Below, one piece after another: positions 27,501 to 36,412 of a stretch of 64,000 nucleotides of DNA; the stretch's first letter is position 1; each line of letters starts with the position of its first letter. A model generated the notes under the pieces. It was given only the letters and a program-made list of their open reading frames with translations, had not been told where the DNA came from and did no database searches. The stretch is from Bacteroidaceae bacterium (lineage in GTDB: Bacteria; Bacteroidota; Bacteroidia; Bacteroidales; Bacteroidaceae). The stretch covers positions 54,560-118,559 of the forward strand of contig JAGAZE010000021.1 in NCBI GenBank assembly GCA_017940185.1, read 5' to 3'. The position numbers were made by a program, and so were the translations under genes.

Positions 27501-29977
27501 CACATGTACTTCATTCCGTCGCCTCCGAGTTTTGCTGCAAAACTCGTGTCAAATTGGTTGACCCGTGCATTATATGCACTTTCGTCTTCGTTGTATGCCA
27601 AGCGCAACCAGTGTCTTGTTTCGACGATGCGCGGATAGTATCCATTGTTGAACACGAATCCGTTGAGGTCGTCGGCCGACATGAGAAAGGGCAGGTCGGT
27701 TTCCTTTCCCGATGTGAGCGTGCTTGTAGCACATCCTTTTACCGTGGGATGTGTTCGTTGGGTTGGTGGCAGTGCTTGGGCTGCGCACAATATGGTGTCG
27801 TAGTAGCAATTAGCGACAACAGTAAGCGGGTCAGCATCGGCGGTGTCGTCGTCGAGCAGACTGGCTGTGATAGCGTAGCAGTTGGCAGCATTGTTTCCCA
27901 TCGTAATGGTGCCGGTCATGATATTATTGCTTATATGTTGTTGAAAGCACCATTGCATTGAGGTGACAATGCCGGCAACCTTTGTGGCAGAGGTGCCATC
28001 AATATGTCCGGCAAAGATATTGTGCTCTGCGGCTGCATATTCATTATCGTTGGCATCGAGTCGTGCTATGATGCCTCCTATCAGCCCGTTGCCTTCCATA
28101 TCTACCATACTGACGCATGATGACACGAGCGTCTGCTCTGCATCGCCAACGATACCTCCCACGAGATGATTGTCGGTGCCCGACCCTGTAGAAGGCAAGC
28201 ACAAGTTGCCCGATACGGCGCAGGCATTGATGACATTGCATGGGATGTAATCAGATGCCTTGTATTGTGCATATCCCACGATGCCACCATATCGTCCGCG
28301 TGTTGAAGAAGAATCGCACGACAGATTGACGCGTGCTATGCAGTCGCTGACGGAAGTATTTGTGATATGTCCTGCGACACCTCCGATGAGGTGAGTGCTC
28401 CCAGCATCGTTGATTGTGACGTCGGCTTTGCAGTGCTCGATGGCTGTAGTTCCTTTTCCATTCATCATCCCCACTATGCCTCCCACGCGTGCCACAGAGG
28501 ATTGCAGGTTGATTTGTCCTTGTGCTGAGCACCCCCATATGGCAGGCATATACAGCCCTTCATCGCTGTAGGCGTCGTAACGTGCGCAGAGCAATCCTAT
28601 GCTGGGCCCCGAACTGCCTTTCCAGCAGATGTCGGCATCGGTGAGTGTGATGTCGCGCAATACTCCTTTAGCATAGCCGAACAATCCACATAGGGTATAT
28701 TCAAAGTCCTGACCCGTGCGCTCATAGTTGACGTATAGATTTTTGACGGCCCACCGCCGGTTGGTTGCGTTGTCTCCCCAGAGCTGATGCCCGAAGAAAT
28801 GTCCGTTAAAGATGGTTAGTGTAGTATTTTTGAATCCTCCTATGGGCACCCATTGTACACGTTGTCCGTTGACCGTTTTGTTGAGATCGATGTCGGCCGT
28901 TTGTACGAATATCTTTCCGCTGTAGTTGTTTCCGTTTCTGACATCGTATGCCAGTTGTGCCAGTTGCGCGGCATTTTCAATCGTATAGGGATCGTCGGTG
29001 GTTCCTTTTCCGTTGAAGTGCCGCCGATAGGAAGTCCAGACGAGTGGATTGTCGTCGACGGGTGCGTCGGGGTCTGTGGGTTCAAAGAATGTTTGGATTG
29101 TAATATCTTCAGTGGGCATGAGAAAGCGCAGTGATCGTGTCGTTGCACTTTTGTTAGCTGGCGGTAGGTCAGTTCGGATGTCAAGGTTTCTAAACCTTGG
29201 GCCGTAGGGACCGCTCCAATACACTAGACTCTGTCCCTGCAGGGTATATTTCAGCTGCCGTGTACCAGCGATGAGTGTGAAGGACTTGGTGTAGGTTTGC
29301 CAGTCGTGTGCCTGCGTATCATCGGCAATAGTGACGGTTCCCAACGTATTGCCGTTTTCATCGAGCATGGTTACCGTGGCAGAGGCGATTGCGGCCCCTT
29401 GTTGATATACCCACATATCAACCGTGGCAGTAAACGTGGGTGAGGCATCGAGTTGCGCCTCACTGAAGCCCAAGTCGGTAAGCGAATTGGTCTGCTCCAA
29501 CATACTGGGTAGGTATGACGTAGCAAAAGTGTTGTCGGTGATGGTCCACAATTCAGGAGAGTTTCCTCCTTTTATCCAGCCATCAAAGGTGGTACCCTCA
29601 CCATTAAAGATGATGCCCGTCGGTTGCTTGACGGTTACCTGACTGTTGGCAAGAATTTTGTAGAAGAACGTAAAATCGTTGTCGGGAGTGGCCAGTAGCG
29701 TCACAATCTGTCCTGCTGCGGCGTCGGTATGGCTGGCAACGACGGTTCCATGCGTTGTGTTGCCAAGGGTGATATGGTATGCCTTCGCTGCGCTTGCAAC
29801 GGCAAGAAAGACTGCCACCAATGATATAGCCAGCATTCTCGTCAAGCCAAATGAGCGGAATGAAGCCCGCTTCGATTTTGCCATCAAGGGCCAAAGGTCG
29901 CAGGCGCAAAGCGGCTCTGCTTGCGCCTGAACTTTGCGAAGAAATGCAGAATATCGAAAGAAATTCACCTTTTTCAT
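24542..29977 (-). CDS. Giant T9SS-exported surface protein with GLUG-like and leucine-rich repeats
   Basis: Up to 1,811 residues. After a signal segment (LAISLVAVFLAVASAAKA) comes a small beta-repeat (HGTVVAS...VTLLATPDNDF). Two blocks follow that each begin with a GTTDDPYTIENAAQLAQLA-type motif and continue as GLUG-like beta-helix repeats (LCGLFGYAKG, RVGGIVGMMNG, LIGGVAGHI, YGGIVGYAQ). Near residue 1,450 there are BspA-type leucine-rich repeats (LTAIHSNAFQGCTSLKEVTLP). The end, YYYTITGQRVTKQQLHKGIYIVNGKKI broken into known parts YTITGQRV and GIYIVNGKKI, is a type A T9SS sorting tail. Likely an adhesin or matrix protein. The start is uncertain: MKK at 29977 is 11 bp after the upstream stop, but an ATG at 29884 or 29836 gives a cleaner signal peptide. 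Confidence 0.85.
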   Translation of the reverse strand: MKKVNFFRYSAFLRKVQAQAEPLCACDLWPLMAKSKRASFRSFGLTRMLAISLVAVFLAVASAAKAYHITLGNTTHGTVVASHTDAAAGQIVTLLATPDNDFTFFYKILANSQVTVKQPTGIIFNGEGTTFDGWIKGGNSPELWTITDNTFATSYLPSMLEQTNSLTDLGFSEAQLDASPTFTATVDMWVYQQGAAIASATVTMLDENGNTLGTVTIADDTQAHDWQTYTKSFTLIAGTRQLKYTLQGQSLVYWSGPYGPRFRNLDIRTDLPPANKSATTRSLRFLMPTEDITIQTFFEPTDPDAPVDDNPLVWTSYRRHFNGKGTTDDPYTIENAAQLAQLAYDVRNGNNYSGKIFVQTADIDLNKTVNGQRVQWVPIGGFKNTTLTIFNGHFFGHQLWGDNATNRRWAVKNLYVNYERTGQDFEYTLCGLFGYAKGVLRDITLTDADICWKGSSGPSIGLLCARYDAYSDEGLYMPAIWGCSAQGQINLQSSVARVGGIVGMMNGKGTTAIEHCKADVTINDAGSTHLIGGVAGHITNTSVSDCIARVNLSCDSSSTRGRYGGIVGYAQYKASDYIPCNVINACAVSGNLCLPSTGSGTDNHLVGGIVGDAEQTLVSSCVSMVDMEGNGLIGGIIARLDANDNEYAAAEHNIFAGHIDGTSATKVAGIVTSMQWCFQQHISNNIMTGTITMGNNAANCYAITASLLDDDTADADPLTVVANCYYDTILCAAQALPPTQRTHPTVKGCATSTLTSGKETDLPFLMSADDLNGFVFNNGYYPRIVETRHWLRLAYNEDESAYNARVNQFDTSFAAKLGGDGMKYMWKDTSTDDGTVRPTLYTTAAWLASLTVNITEGDYAFDFVSTASARQVTGSINQREFNALTQEYEDKEVRTLNTVAIPKDAECIKVNGLSATAVKQGDFNITLSAATFERPFHFDITSLGKPWDGTIATTFQTGDGTEHNPFIIRNPQQLAYAVNNNQPGCFYRQICDLWLNNSLLNPQFLKVEAMFEPPAAGTLWFKNTQWNAHYDGTGHCVRGLYAYVWQDDSNCNYGLFGSVNANATVENLAVTDALIQAQLPGNSSTCQGQNTAIGVIAGTCNGTIRNCIAQGAINGMQVLPPRIYDGFIGRPVYIGGLCGRVGTTNDATNANIEDCVAAVSIFNHASVAGAFVSRIPNVNYGKVTHCLALAPIFLYGQWADANGNLHKEQNQMLDDSDCLIDCHYPRGYRFSFKTTFNDEDIPQLNQHFQQSTRWQIEEEYYPMLKTFAATSIGKMLSLPFTPPENDYLLRMNAMTTFNPGNLNWTLYRPANDNIYFEVDPDMGVITPMRAASVDELLDYQHFLAATSDDGNDVHIVGISPNMGTVEKGIAFVDENARYACYAFDRNHDHVITLAEVASVTNEETLNAFRNNRTIQHFPEFRYFKAVTALTSQLNGMTALQSISLPFALTAIHSNAFQGCTSLKEVTLPAKVDTVIQHPFYQSAVENIYVDKFNSRFKSRDGILLDNDNRLIAYPNGRNGAATLNGDISEIMPEALYRLNNCDTIFINAPNYYDVIYLHENGIATLDGNLPLVYVNDATYDQTLLDSYLDDESWEEFAEDNRIRRYYPLNISDAKAATLYIGFDIELPQSVIPYIVTTTDEEQGVAHLTRLTDSTETPTCKVPQLTPVILFADNQGLYKLFPSNDHPEPFPMWKNLLIGSNRDGLPVYQEDAERGNILTLGHNSSGTLGFFYYKGERVPPYRAMLTANDIADAKAFKIIIDDDNTTTTVEDKITTTQNPANSYYYTITGQRVTKQQLHKGIYIVNGKKILVK
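29901..29929 (-). repeat. Hairpin at the 5' end of the giant surface protein gene
   Basis: An arm of CAGGCGCAA (29901-29909) is complementary to TTGCGCCTG (29921-29929), with further GC pairing inside. It lies between the two candidate start codons of the downstream giant gene, so it is either in coding sequence or in a structured translation-initiation region. Confidence 0.5.
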
Positions 29978-29988
29978 GGATATTATTT

Positions 29989-32900
29989 CTAGTATGTAAA
30001 TTTAAAGACTTCTTTGTTTCCAGTAATAAGATAGACGCCATGATGTTTCAAAGGCACCTTGAGTGTAGGCTGTGTCGCTTTGTAGCTATATACAGCCATA
30101 CCCTCTGCATTGAACAGGCGGATGTGTTCTCCTGTCTCCAATCCCGACAGAAGCACTCCGTCGTTCTCTTTCAGTATCGTTATCCGGTGTGTGACAGGTC
30201 CGTCAGCAAGTATTTTTTTCAGTGCAGTGGGGTCGTCTGTCGGGTAGAGTTTGACATTGTAGGCATTGTCGAAACTGCGAAGGTTGTCCACCCCGGCTTC
30301 TTCCGCAGTTGCCACACTTCCGTGTAGTAAGCCCTGGCTGCTGACGATTGCCGCATCGACGATATGTGTAGTGAGATAAGCCTGTACAGGCTCGGCGACA
30401 CCGTCGAAGGTTAGTGTGGCAAAGGCTTTGCGCTTGCCGCCAACCGTCATGAATTCCGACGCACGAACCACCACCTCCGAACCATCGGAAAGAGGAGTCC
30501 AGATACTTGGATGCGAATAAAGTCCCACCACGACTGCACTGTTTTCGTCAATACCGCGCACACTGTGGTCAATCAGTTCTACCACAAAGGTATTCACACC
30601 GTCCTCGATGCTTTGATCTACCAGTCGCAGCTCCACATCTTCTATCTTCGCGAGTCGCTTTGCCGGCATTTTCTTTACTTGGCGGTTCATGTTCATACCA
30701 CGGTGCCGACCGTGCATGGCAGCTTTGAACACGTTGTCGAAATCGACGGTAACTTGTGATGTCATATAGCCGTCGAAGTTATCGTCTACCGGATAAGCTA
30801 CGATGAAGGTCTGCTGCTGCATGGGTGCTACATAGCTGTCAGGAATGGCAAACACCTCGTTGTTGATGGTGGCGGTGACGCGCAGGATAGGCGATGTACC
30901 CGTGTTGCGCACAAAGACATTCACCGGTAGTATATTCTGTGTTGTCAGGGCTTCGCGTGTGTAGGTCACGTCGCTCTCAAAGCTGTTGTGGAAAAACTTT
31001 TCGTTCATCATCACCACGGCACCGCCGGTTTCCATGTCCGCCAATGTATAAACTACGCGGATGCGTGTGTCGTCGAGCACGCCGTCGTAGTCCGCAATGC
31101 TCAGACCGTCTTGATCTGTTCCGAGCGTGATGGGGGCTGTGATGACGAGGGTCTTGTTGCTCAGGTGTACGCGTGAGGCATTGAGTATGCTTTTCACTTC
31201 TTCTGTTCTGGAGCGAGTGCCGTCGTCTTCACGCACCACATTGTTAACCTCAGTCCACAGGATGGCAAAGTCGTCCATGTCTTCTGCCGCACGGTCACAC
31301 ACTATCTTCAGCTGTGACGACTGGCAGAACGTTGCACCTAGATTATTACCTACGCCGTCATTGTATCCGTCCATCCGTAGTGTCTTCACGAAGATGTCTT
31401 TCAGTGAGTCGGTCTTTTCATACACCATGGCTATCACAGCATGCTGCCCTACGCGATTCATAAAGAAACGCTCAGGCCTGATCTGTTCGTTCACCACCAT
31501 CACGGTATCTGCGTTCAGGGGTTTGGAGATGTATTGCAGCAATGTGGCGCGCATCTCTTCGTGGTGGGGCTGGAATTCACTCAGATAGCCTATGAGCACG
31601 GTGTCGTTGCGCATGAGAAGGTCGTATTGCTTAGCTGCGTATTCATAGCTGAGCGTCGCCACCTGTCGTGGCTCGCTCCATTGGTTGCCATCGTATGTGG
31701 CGAGCACGAGTGCGCCCCTCATCTCGTAGGGATAGATGCTATCGGCTGGTGTGACGGGGTTGAAGTATGTGGATTGTCCTCTTTGCCAGATGCATGCGGC
31801 CTTTCCGTCATCTTGTATGGTGACCACGGGTTTTGCGTTGGCAGTATTGACATCGTTGCCGGGGCTGACGGGCAGATGTTTCCATGTGCCGTCGGGCTGT
31901 CGGAATGCCGACATGATGCGCGTGTGGTTGGCCAAGTCGTTGCTCTGTTCTGCAGCGCGTTCGTTGTCAAGGTGAGCAGCATCGATAGTCTGTGTGGCTT
32001 GTTCGTAGACCACCACCTCGTTCGCTCCCTTTTTGGATCGCATATGATTGCGTGCGAGCGTTCCAGGCAAACTGACGGACGCGACGTTGCGGGAATCGAG
32101 TGTGATGGCAGCCACATAGTCGTCGTTGTAGTTGTCGGGCTGTTGCAAGTGATTGACGAGTACGGTATTTTCGTCGAGGAAATGCGGATTGGCATCTATG
32201 GCTACGTCTGTGAGCAGCGTTTCTCCCATGGATGTTGTTTCTATGTGCTTGGGTGCCTGGTATATGCTTCCTACGGTTTGAGCTTTGTTTTTTTGCAGCC
32301 AATAGGGGAAATCCGGATGGAAGGGGTTGTGCCCATCGTTGGGCAGGAAACCGTCCCACCCGAAGTGCGCTCCGGCCTTGCCAGACCACTGAAAGATGGG
32401 TGTGCGGAGGTTGGCGTAGGCTTCCACGAGACCGTAGATCATCAGTTCCACTCCTGCTGCCGGGGCGTAGGAATTGAAGGGTCCTGCAAGGCCTGCGTTG
32501 AAAGCTATCTTTGCTCCAGCTCTCACTCCGGCATTGATGTTGAGTATGGGGTTGGAGGGCAGTCCCACTTCTGCCCACACGCCAGCTTTTGCTGCTGCTG
32601 AGAGTGTGGCGAAGTATCCCATATTGTCTTGTGACATTGTGTCGTTGTTGCCAAAGTATTTAATACCGAGATTGAGTCCGATATTGCATCCGAACTGCCC
32701 GCCGAAGCGGAAACAGTTTACCTTCTTCACAATTTTCCCTATCACACCATCGCCCAGATATTGATCGATAAGGTTAGGATAGGCGAAGTTGGCCATCCAT
32801 CCGATGTTGCCTGATGCCTCGGTGAGGATGAAGGGGTGGCTGTTGCTCTTTTGGAAGGGCACTTTGAATCCTACTTTGAATCCTCCGTACCATGACGTGC

Positions 32901-34968
32901 CGACGAGCGGATTGACGGCAAAGATGTCTTCGGCATCGTTTGTGACTTTGTCTTTGAGCGATACGTTGGTTTTGTTGAAGTTTACTCTTGATATGCTATC
33001 CCTGTCGGCGACGGCATATCCGTAGTTTGCTGCGGCCTGTGCTTCCTTTCGTTGTTTGGAGAGTTTGGATTCCCGCTCTTCATCGGGGTCCTGTCCGGGC
33101 GGCGGCATAAACAAGCCGTTGAGCATGAAGGAGAAGAGCTGGTGGGTGATGTCGAGATTGATGCTACTGGTGATTTTTACGGGCTTGAAGGTGAACTTGA
33201 AATTGACGGGCACGCTGAGTTTGCAGTCAGAGTCGGCAAATCCCCGGTTCATGTTGTCGGTTTCGTCGCCCACATACTTCTCCTGCACCTCATTGTCGGC
33301 TTGTTGCTGCTGCTCCTCGCGGTTGGCCTGTATATTTACGAGCAGTGGGAATTGCTCGTAGCTATAGTTGTCGGATGTGAGCACAAGTTGGCATGGCGTG
33401 TTGCCAGGCATATGTCCCACGAGGTTGTAGCGCTGGAAGTAGTAGTTGCGTGTGAAGGTCGGGAATTGGTTGACACTGATAATTTCGGTACTTGCCAGGT
33501 CTATATTATGGCTTATACCCGATGGTTGTTCTATGCTTGCGAGTTGTGCACCGATGTTGCCTTCCGAAGCGGGACGGCTGAAGACGATTTCCAGCTGCGC
33601 ATATCTTTCGGTCGATTTATTGTTGAGCAGTTTGGGATAATCGTTTCCGCAATTTTCGGAGTAGAAGATGGTGTCGGTGGGCACGTAGCGACTGAGGTCG
33701 TGCAGCTCTTCCGTGCAGAAGCAGTAGTCGGTTGTTCCTCTTTGCACGATGAGTTTTTCGTCGTGCATGGTGTATAGGTTTTGCCTTGCTATGGCAAGTT
33801 GATTTTGTTGTGTTTTTCCGTTTTCGAGCATGATGGTAGCATTGCACAGCTCTTCGCTGACGATATGCGAAACAGGGTCGGCAGCTCCCGGATATTTGTA
33901 GATGGTAGGCAGATAGTTGTCGGTGATGATTTCGAGATATGCGGGGTTTCCTAGTGTGCGGACGATATGTGCTTTTTTGTTGTTGTCGTATCCGAGGTAA
34001 GCCACATTTGCATCGAATAGTCTGTTTCCGTTTTCGTCAACACGTTCCACGTTGATGTTTGCTCTGGTGACCCTCGCCCCCTTTTTGTTGAGCAGTGTGA
34101 CGTAGAGCGTGTCGAATTGTTGGTAGAGTCCCGTTCCGAGCGCGTTGAAGTTGACCAGCTCTCTATTTTCGTGTTTGTCGAGAATGAAGTGCGGTGTCAG
34201 CGAAGCGATGTCGTATCGTGAGTAAGGCGACGTTCCGGTGTGGAGCCGTGCGATGTTGATGCGCAGTCGCTTTTCGCCGCTCATGAGGAATACGTCTTGC
34301 AGCTGTCTGTTTTCGGGCACGTAGAAAGACTGAAATCGCGTGTCGCGAATACTGAGCTGCTGGCTTTCGGTGATTGTTTCCCCGTTTTGGTCCAGTCCTG
34401 CCAACACATATTCAATTTTGTAGGTCTCGCCTGTTATCTGTCTTTTGGCATCCAGGTTGAATGTATAGAGCCTGTCATCATCCCAGTCGTAGACGTAGTA
34501 TCTGAAGAGGATGCCGGTATTTTTTTCTGTTCCGCTCCTCCAGACGCGCACCGACAGCGGGTGGTCGTCGCGAGGTGCATTTGTGAAGAAAAATCGGCTG
34601 ACAGTGATGCTTTGGGTATTACCATGCCCGTCGTCCACCTCCACATTGAATGAACCGGCAGCGTTTTGTGCGTCGTCGATACGGAAGCATAGCAAAGAGT
34701 GGTCGCGCATCTTCCAATATTGCTGTTGTTGCGCCAGTCCTTTCATATCAGTAGATGCGAACATTCTCTTCACAGCGTCGACTTCGACCTGATTGCCGGC
34801 AACATCACCATTTGCCACCTCGCGCCAGTTCAGTCCGGAGGCATCGCTTTCGATATTGTTGAAATCGGCCACATCCGTCACATTGTTGGCGAAAAAGAGC
34901 TTAAAATCCTGAGCTACCGCCACTATGGAGAGCGAAAGGAGCAAGAATGTGGAAAGATACGTTTTCAT
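29989..34968 (-). CDS. Giant T9SS-type exported protein of unknown function
   Basis: The 1,659-residue protein has a clean signal peptide (TYLSTFLLLSLSIVAVAQ). The first third is beta-rich. An internal region near residues 740-900 is rich in Gly and aromatic residues (GTSWYGGFKVGFKVPF, FRFGGQFGCNIGLNLGIKYFG), like membrane or amyloid-type strands. Residues of about 930-1,300 resemble a propeller of repeated stretches about data values (YVAAITLDSRNVASVSLPG). The C-terminus (ETGEHIRLFNAEGMAVYSYK ... GVYLITGNKEVFKFTY) matches a type A T9SS sorting domain. It starts 21 bp after a tiny acidic protein gene and ends 11 bp before the second giant gene, so the three form an operon. Confidence 0.82.
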   Translation of the reverse strand: MKTYLSTFLLLSLSIVAVAQDFKLFFANNVTDVADFNNIESDASGLNWREVANGDVAGNQVEVDAVKRMFASTDMKGLAQQQQYWKMRDHSLLCFRIDDAQNAAGSFNVEVDDGHGNTQSITVSRFFFTNAPRDDHPLSVRVWRSGTEKNTGILFRYYVYDWDDDRLYTFNLDAKRQITGETYKIEYVLAGLDQNGETITESQQLSIRDTRFQSFYVPENRQLQDVFLMSGEKRLRINIARLHTGTSPYSRYDIASLTPHFILDKHENRELVNFNALGTGLYQQFDTLYVTLLNKKGARVTRANINVERVDENGNRLFDANVAYLGYDNNKKAHIVRTLGNPAYLEIITDNYLPTIYKYPGAADPVSHIVSEELCNATIMLENGKTQQNQLAIARQNLYTMHDEKLIVQRGTTDYCFCTEELHDLSRYVPTDTIFYSENCGNDYPKLLNNKSTERYAQLEIVFSRPASEGNIGAQLASIEQPSGISHNIDLASTEIISVNQFPTFTRNYYFQRYNLVGHMPGNTPCQLVLTSDNYSYEQFPLLVNIQANREEQQQQADNEVQEKYVGDETDNMNRGFADSDCKLSVPVNFKFTFKPVKITSSINLDITHQLFSFMLNGLFMPPPGQDPDEERESKLSKQRKEAQAAANYGYAVADRDSISRVNFNKTNVSLKDKVTNDAEDIFAVNPLVGTSWYGGFKVGFKVPFQKSNSHPFILTEASGNIGWMANFAYPNLIDQYLGDGVIGKIVKKVNCFRFGGQFGCNIGLNLGIKYFGNNDTMSQDNMGYFATLSAAAKAGVWAEVGLPSNPILNINAGVRAGAKIAFNAGLAGPFNSYAPAAGVELMIYGLVEAYANLRTPIFQWSGKAGAHFGWDGFLPNDGHNPFHPDFPYWLQKNKAQTVGSIYQAPKHIETTSMGETLLTDVAIDANPHFLDENTVLVNHLQQPDNYNDDYVAAITLDSRNVASVSLPGTLARNHMRSKKGANEVVVYEQATQTIDAAHLDNERAAEQSNDLANHTRIMSAFRQPDGTWKHLPVSPGNDVNTANAKPVVTIQDDGKAACIWQRGQSTYFNPVTPADSIYPYEMRGALVLATYDGNQWSEPRQVATLSYEYAAKQYDLLMRNDTVLIGYLSEFQPHHEEMRATLLQYISKPLNADTVMVVNEQIRPERFFMNRVGQHAVIAMVYEKTDSLKDIFVKTLRMDGYNDGVGNNLGATFCQSSQLKIVCDRAAEDMDDFAILWTEVNNVVREDDGTRSRTEEVKSILNASRVHLSNKTLVITAPITLGTDQDGLSIADYDGVLDDTRIRVVYTLADMETGGAVVMMNEKFFHNSFESDVTYTREALTTQNILPVNVFVRNTGTSPILRVTATINNEVFAIPDSYVAPMQQQTFIVAYPVDDNFDGYMTSQVTVDFDNVFKAAMHGRHRGMNMNRQVKKMPAKRLAKIEDVELRLVDQSIEDGVNTFVVELIDHSVRGIDENSAVVVGLYSHPSIWTPLSDGSEVVVRASEFMTVGGKRKAFATLTFDGVAEPVQAYLTTHIVDAAIVSSQGLLHGSVATAEEAGVDNLRSFDNAYNVKLYPTDDPTALKKILADGPVTHRITILKENDGVLLSGLETGEHIRLFNAEGMAVYSYKATQPTLKVPLKHHGVYLITGNKEVFKFTY

Positions 34969-34989
34969 GCTTTGTTATTTCGTTAAATT

Positions 34990-35211
34990 TCATTCTTCGT
35001 GTTCCTCTTCATCCCAGACGTTCGTACCCTTTCCGAAGTCGTTTTCCTCATTGAGCCCGTTGTTGTACTCTGGCGCCAATGCTTCTCCAGTGCCGTCGCC
35101 GGGATTGAAGGGTAACTCCTTGTCGCTTTCTGCAAGCAGTTGGCTACTCGTCAGCTGCATTGTGCGCATGGTTGGTTTCAAGTACTTTTTGTGCAGATAT
35201 TTGTCTGTCAT
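34990..35211 (-). CDS. Tiny acidic protein at head of giant-protein operon
   Basis: From the ATG complementary to 35209-35211 this encodes 73 residues: a basic start (MTDKYLHKKYLKPTMRTMQL), a TSSQLLAES stretch, then an acidic Gly/Asn-rich tail ending VWDEEEHEE. There is no signal peptide. Short proteins of this pattern, with a Y-x-x-P-x-x-R/x motif near the start, are common in Prevotella-like genomes near surface protein genes, but no function is known to me. The frame stays open for 76 codons upstream through a 75-bp tandem repeat; that extension is low in complexity and judged to be leader, not protein. It is followed 21 bp later by the 1,659-residue gene. Confidence 0.65.
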   Translation of the reverse strand: MTDKYLHKKYLKPTMRTMQLTSSQLLAESDKELPFNPGDGTGEALAPEYNNGLNEENDFGKGTNVWDEEEHEE

Positions 35212-35325
35212 TATATTTTGCTTTTTGGGGGGAGGTGATTCATTCTTAGTTATGCTTTTCCGCTTTGCGCCAGCAATCTTCTGCTCTCGTCGTGGCAAAA
35301 TTGAAGCAAGCATTGGCCTTCTGCC

Positions 35326-35490
35326 TTCACTGCTCACGCTCGGCAGAGACGATGCGAGCAGCACTCTGCTCTCGCTTAATCGCAGCGTTGGTCTTCGGCC
35401 TTCACTACTCACGCTCGGCAGAGACGATGCGAGCAGCACTCTGCTCTCGCTTAATCGCAGCGTTGGTCTTCGGCCTTCACTGCATTCGAC
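35326..35490. repeat. 75-bp tandem repeat in the leader of the giant-protein operon
   Basis: Two full units, 35326-35400 and 35401-35475, are nearly identical, followed by the first bases of a third (35476 to about 35490). Each unit contains an imperfect dyad (GAGCAGCACTCTGCTC) and the stretch CACGCTCGGCAGAGACGATG. The unit is a multiple of three and open in the minus frame (about 25 codons), but the peptide has no protein character. It sits between the likely promoter at 35570 and the start at 35211. Confidence 0.85.
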
Positions 35491-35569
35491 TTGTCGAACC
35501 CGCGAAAACTGTTGCGGAAGGATTGTTGAAATGTGGATATCGAGCCAGTAACGGGCAAGATTTCAGCTA

Positions 35570-35577
35570 CAAAAGTA
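35570..35577 (-). promoter_or_regulatory. Likely promoter -7 box of giant-protein operon
   Basis: The minus strand reads TACTTTTG, which fits TAnnTTTG. It would give a leader of about 350 nt to the ATG at 35211, containing the 75-bp tandem repeats. The gap 35578-35878 is AT-rich; I see no gene there beyond short chance frames. Confidence 0.5.
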
Positions 35578-35878
35578 AGATGTTTTTTTTATTTATGAAA
35601 AGACTGTGGAATTAATTGAATACTTTGATTGGCGAGATATCGCATTCAGATGTTGAATTCGGCTTTGAAACCTTAAATTCTGTTAGTTTCTTATTGTTTT
35701 TTATCCAGACACATCGGCTCTATGTCGTTGAAAGGTAAAAGTAACAACCCGCTCAACGTTACATCAAAGCGCTTCAAAAGCCGATGCATGCCCCATTATT
35801 CTCCGTCTGCGCGAAGCAGCATCCGCACATTCATCGTTGACGACTATTTAACCGGATGGAAAATTATTTTCCTCTTTA

Positions 35879-35910
35879 TTTGGCGGTTTGATTTAATCTC
35901 CATAACTTTG
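35879..35910 (+). promoter_or_regulatory. Promoter of the OhrR-like regulator gene
   Basis: TTTG (35879-35882) and TAACTTTG (35903-35910) are spaced by 20 nt, a very good Bacteroidota promoter. Transcription would begin near 35916, about 15 nt before the start codon. Confidence 0.7.
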
Positions 35911-35930
35911 CATCGCAAACGATTAATTAC

Positions 35931-36371
35931 ATGAACAGCGAGAATCTTAAACTGAGCCGCCAAGGTTGCTTTCGTCTCTACACAGCAGCACGCCTGCTGA
36001 TACAGGTATACCAACCTTGGTTTGCCAAGTTGGGCATCACCTATACGCAGTACTTGGTGCTGATGGTGCTTTGGGAACAGGATGCTCTGCCCTTGAATGC
36101 CATCTCGCGGCGCCTGTACCTGGAGAGCAACACGCTCACACCGCTCATCAAGCGCATGGAGTCGATGAAGCTGGTGATGCGCAAGCGGAACAGGGACGAT
36201 GCACGCCAGACCATCGTTGCGCTTACCGAACATGGACGAGAGTTGCAACAACAAGCCGCTATCATACCCGACTGCATGGCATCGGTGCTGCGCCAACGAG
36301 GGATGAGCGATGAGGAGTTTGCTGCCATGGTCCCCACACTCGACCATCTTATTGCAGTATTGTCGAAATGA
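35931..36371 (+). CDS. MarR/OhrR-type peroxide-sensing regulator
   Basis: The 146-residue winged-helix protein aligns along its length with OhrR-type MarR regulators: LCF-like RQGCFRLYTAARLL with Cys13, then YQPWFAKLGITYTQYLVLMVLWE, the recognition helix ESNTLTPLIKRMES and wing RKRNRDDARQTIVALTEHG. In OhrR the N-terminal Cys near position 15 is the organic peroxide sensor, and Cys13 occupies that place. It likely represses genes near it, including the ferritin-like gene that follows, until oxidised. No ohr peroxidase gene is present in the window, so the regulon is inferred. Confidence 0.88.
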   Translation: MNSENLKLSRQGCFRLYTAARLLIQVYQPWFAKLGITYTQYLVLMVLWEQDALPLNAISRRLYLESNTLTPLIKRMESMKLVMRKRNRDDARQTIVALTEHGRELQQQAAIIPDCMASVLRQRGMSDEEFAAMVPTLDHLIAVLSK

Positions 36372-36412
36372 AACACCATTTATTATATAATATCAAAAAA
36401 AAAAACATCATT

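Noticed and set aside
35212-35439. N-terminal extension of the tiny acidic protein through the 75-bp repeats
   Set aside because: The repeat-encoded peptide is low in complexity and lies in the predicted leader; the ATG at 35211 gives a compact protein like others of its kind.
35722-35934. Possible 70-codon gene before the OhrR-like regulator
   Set aside because: It overlaps the strong promoter of the regulator, lacks a leader signal and has no recognisable features.
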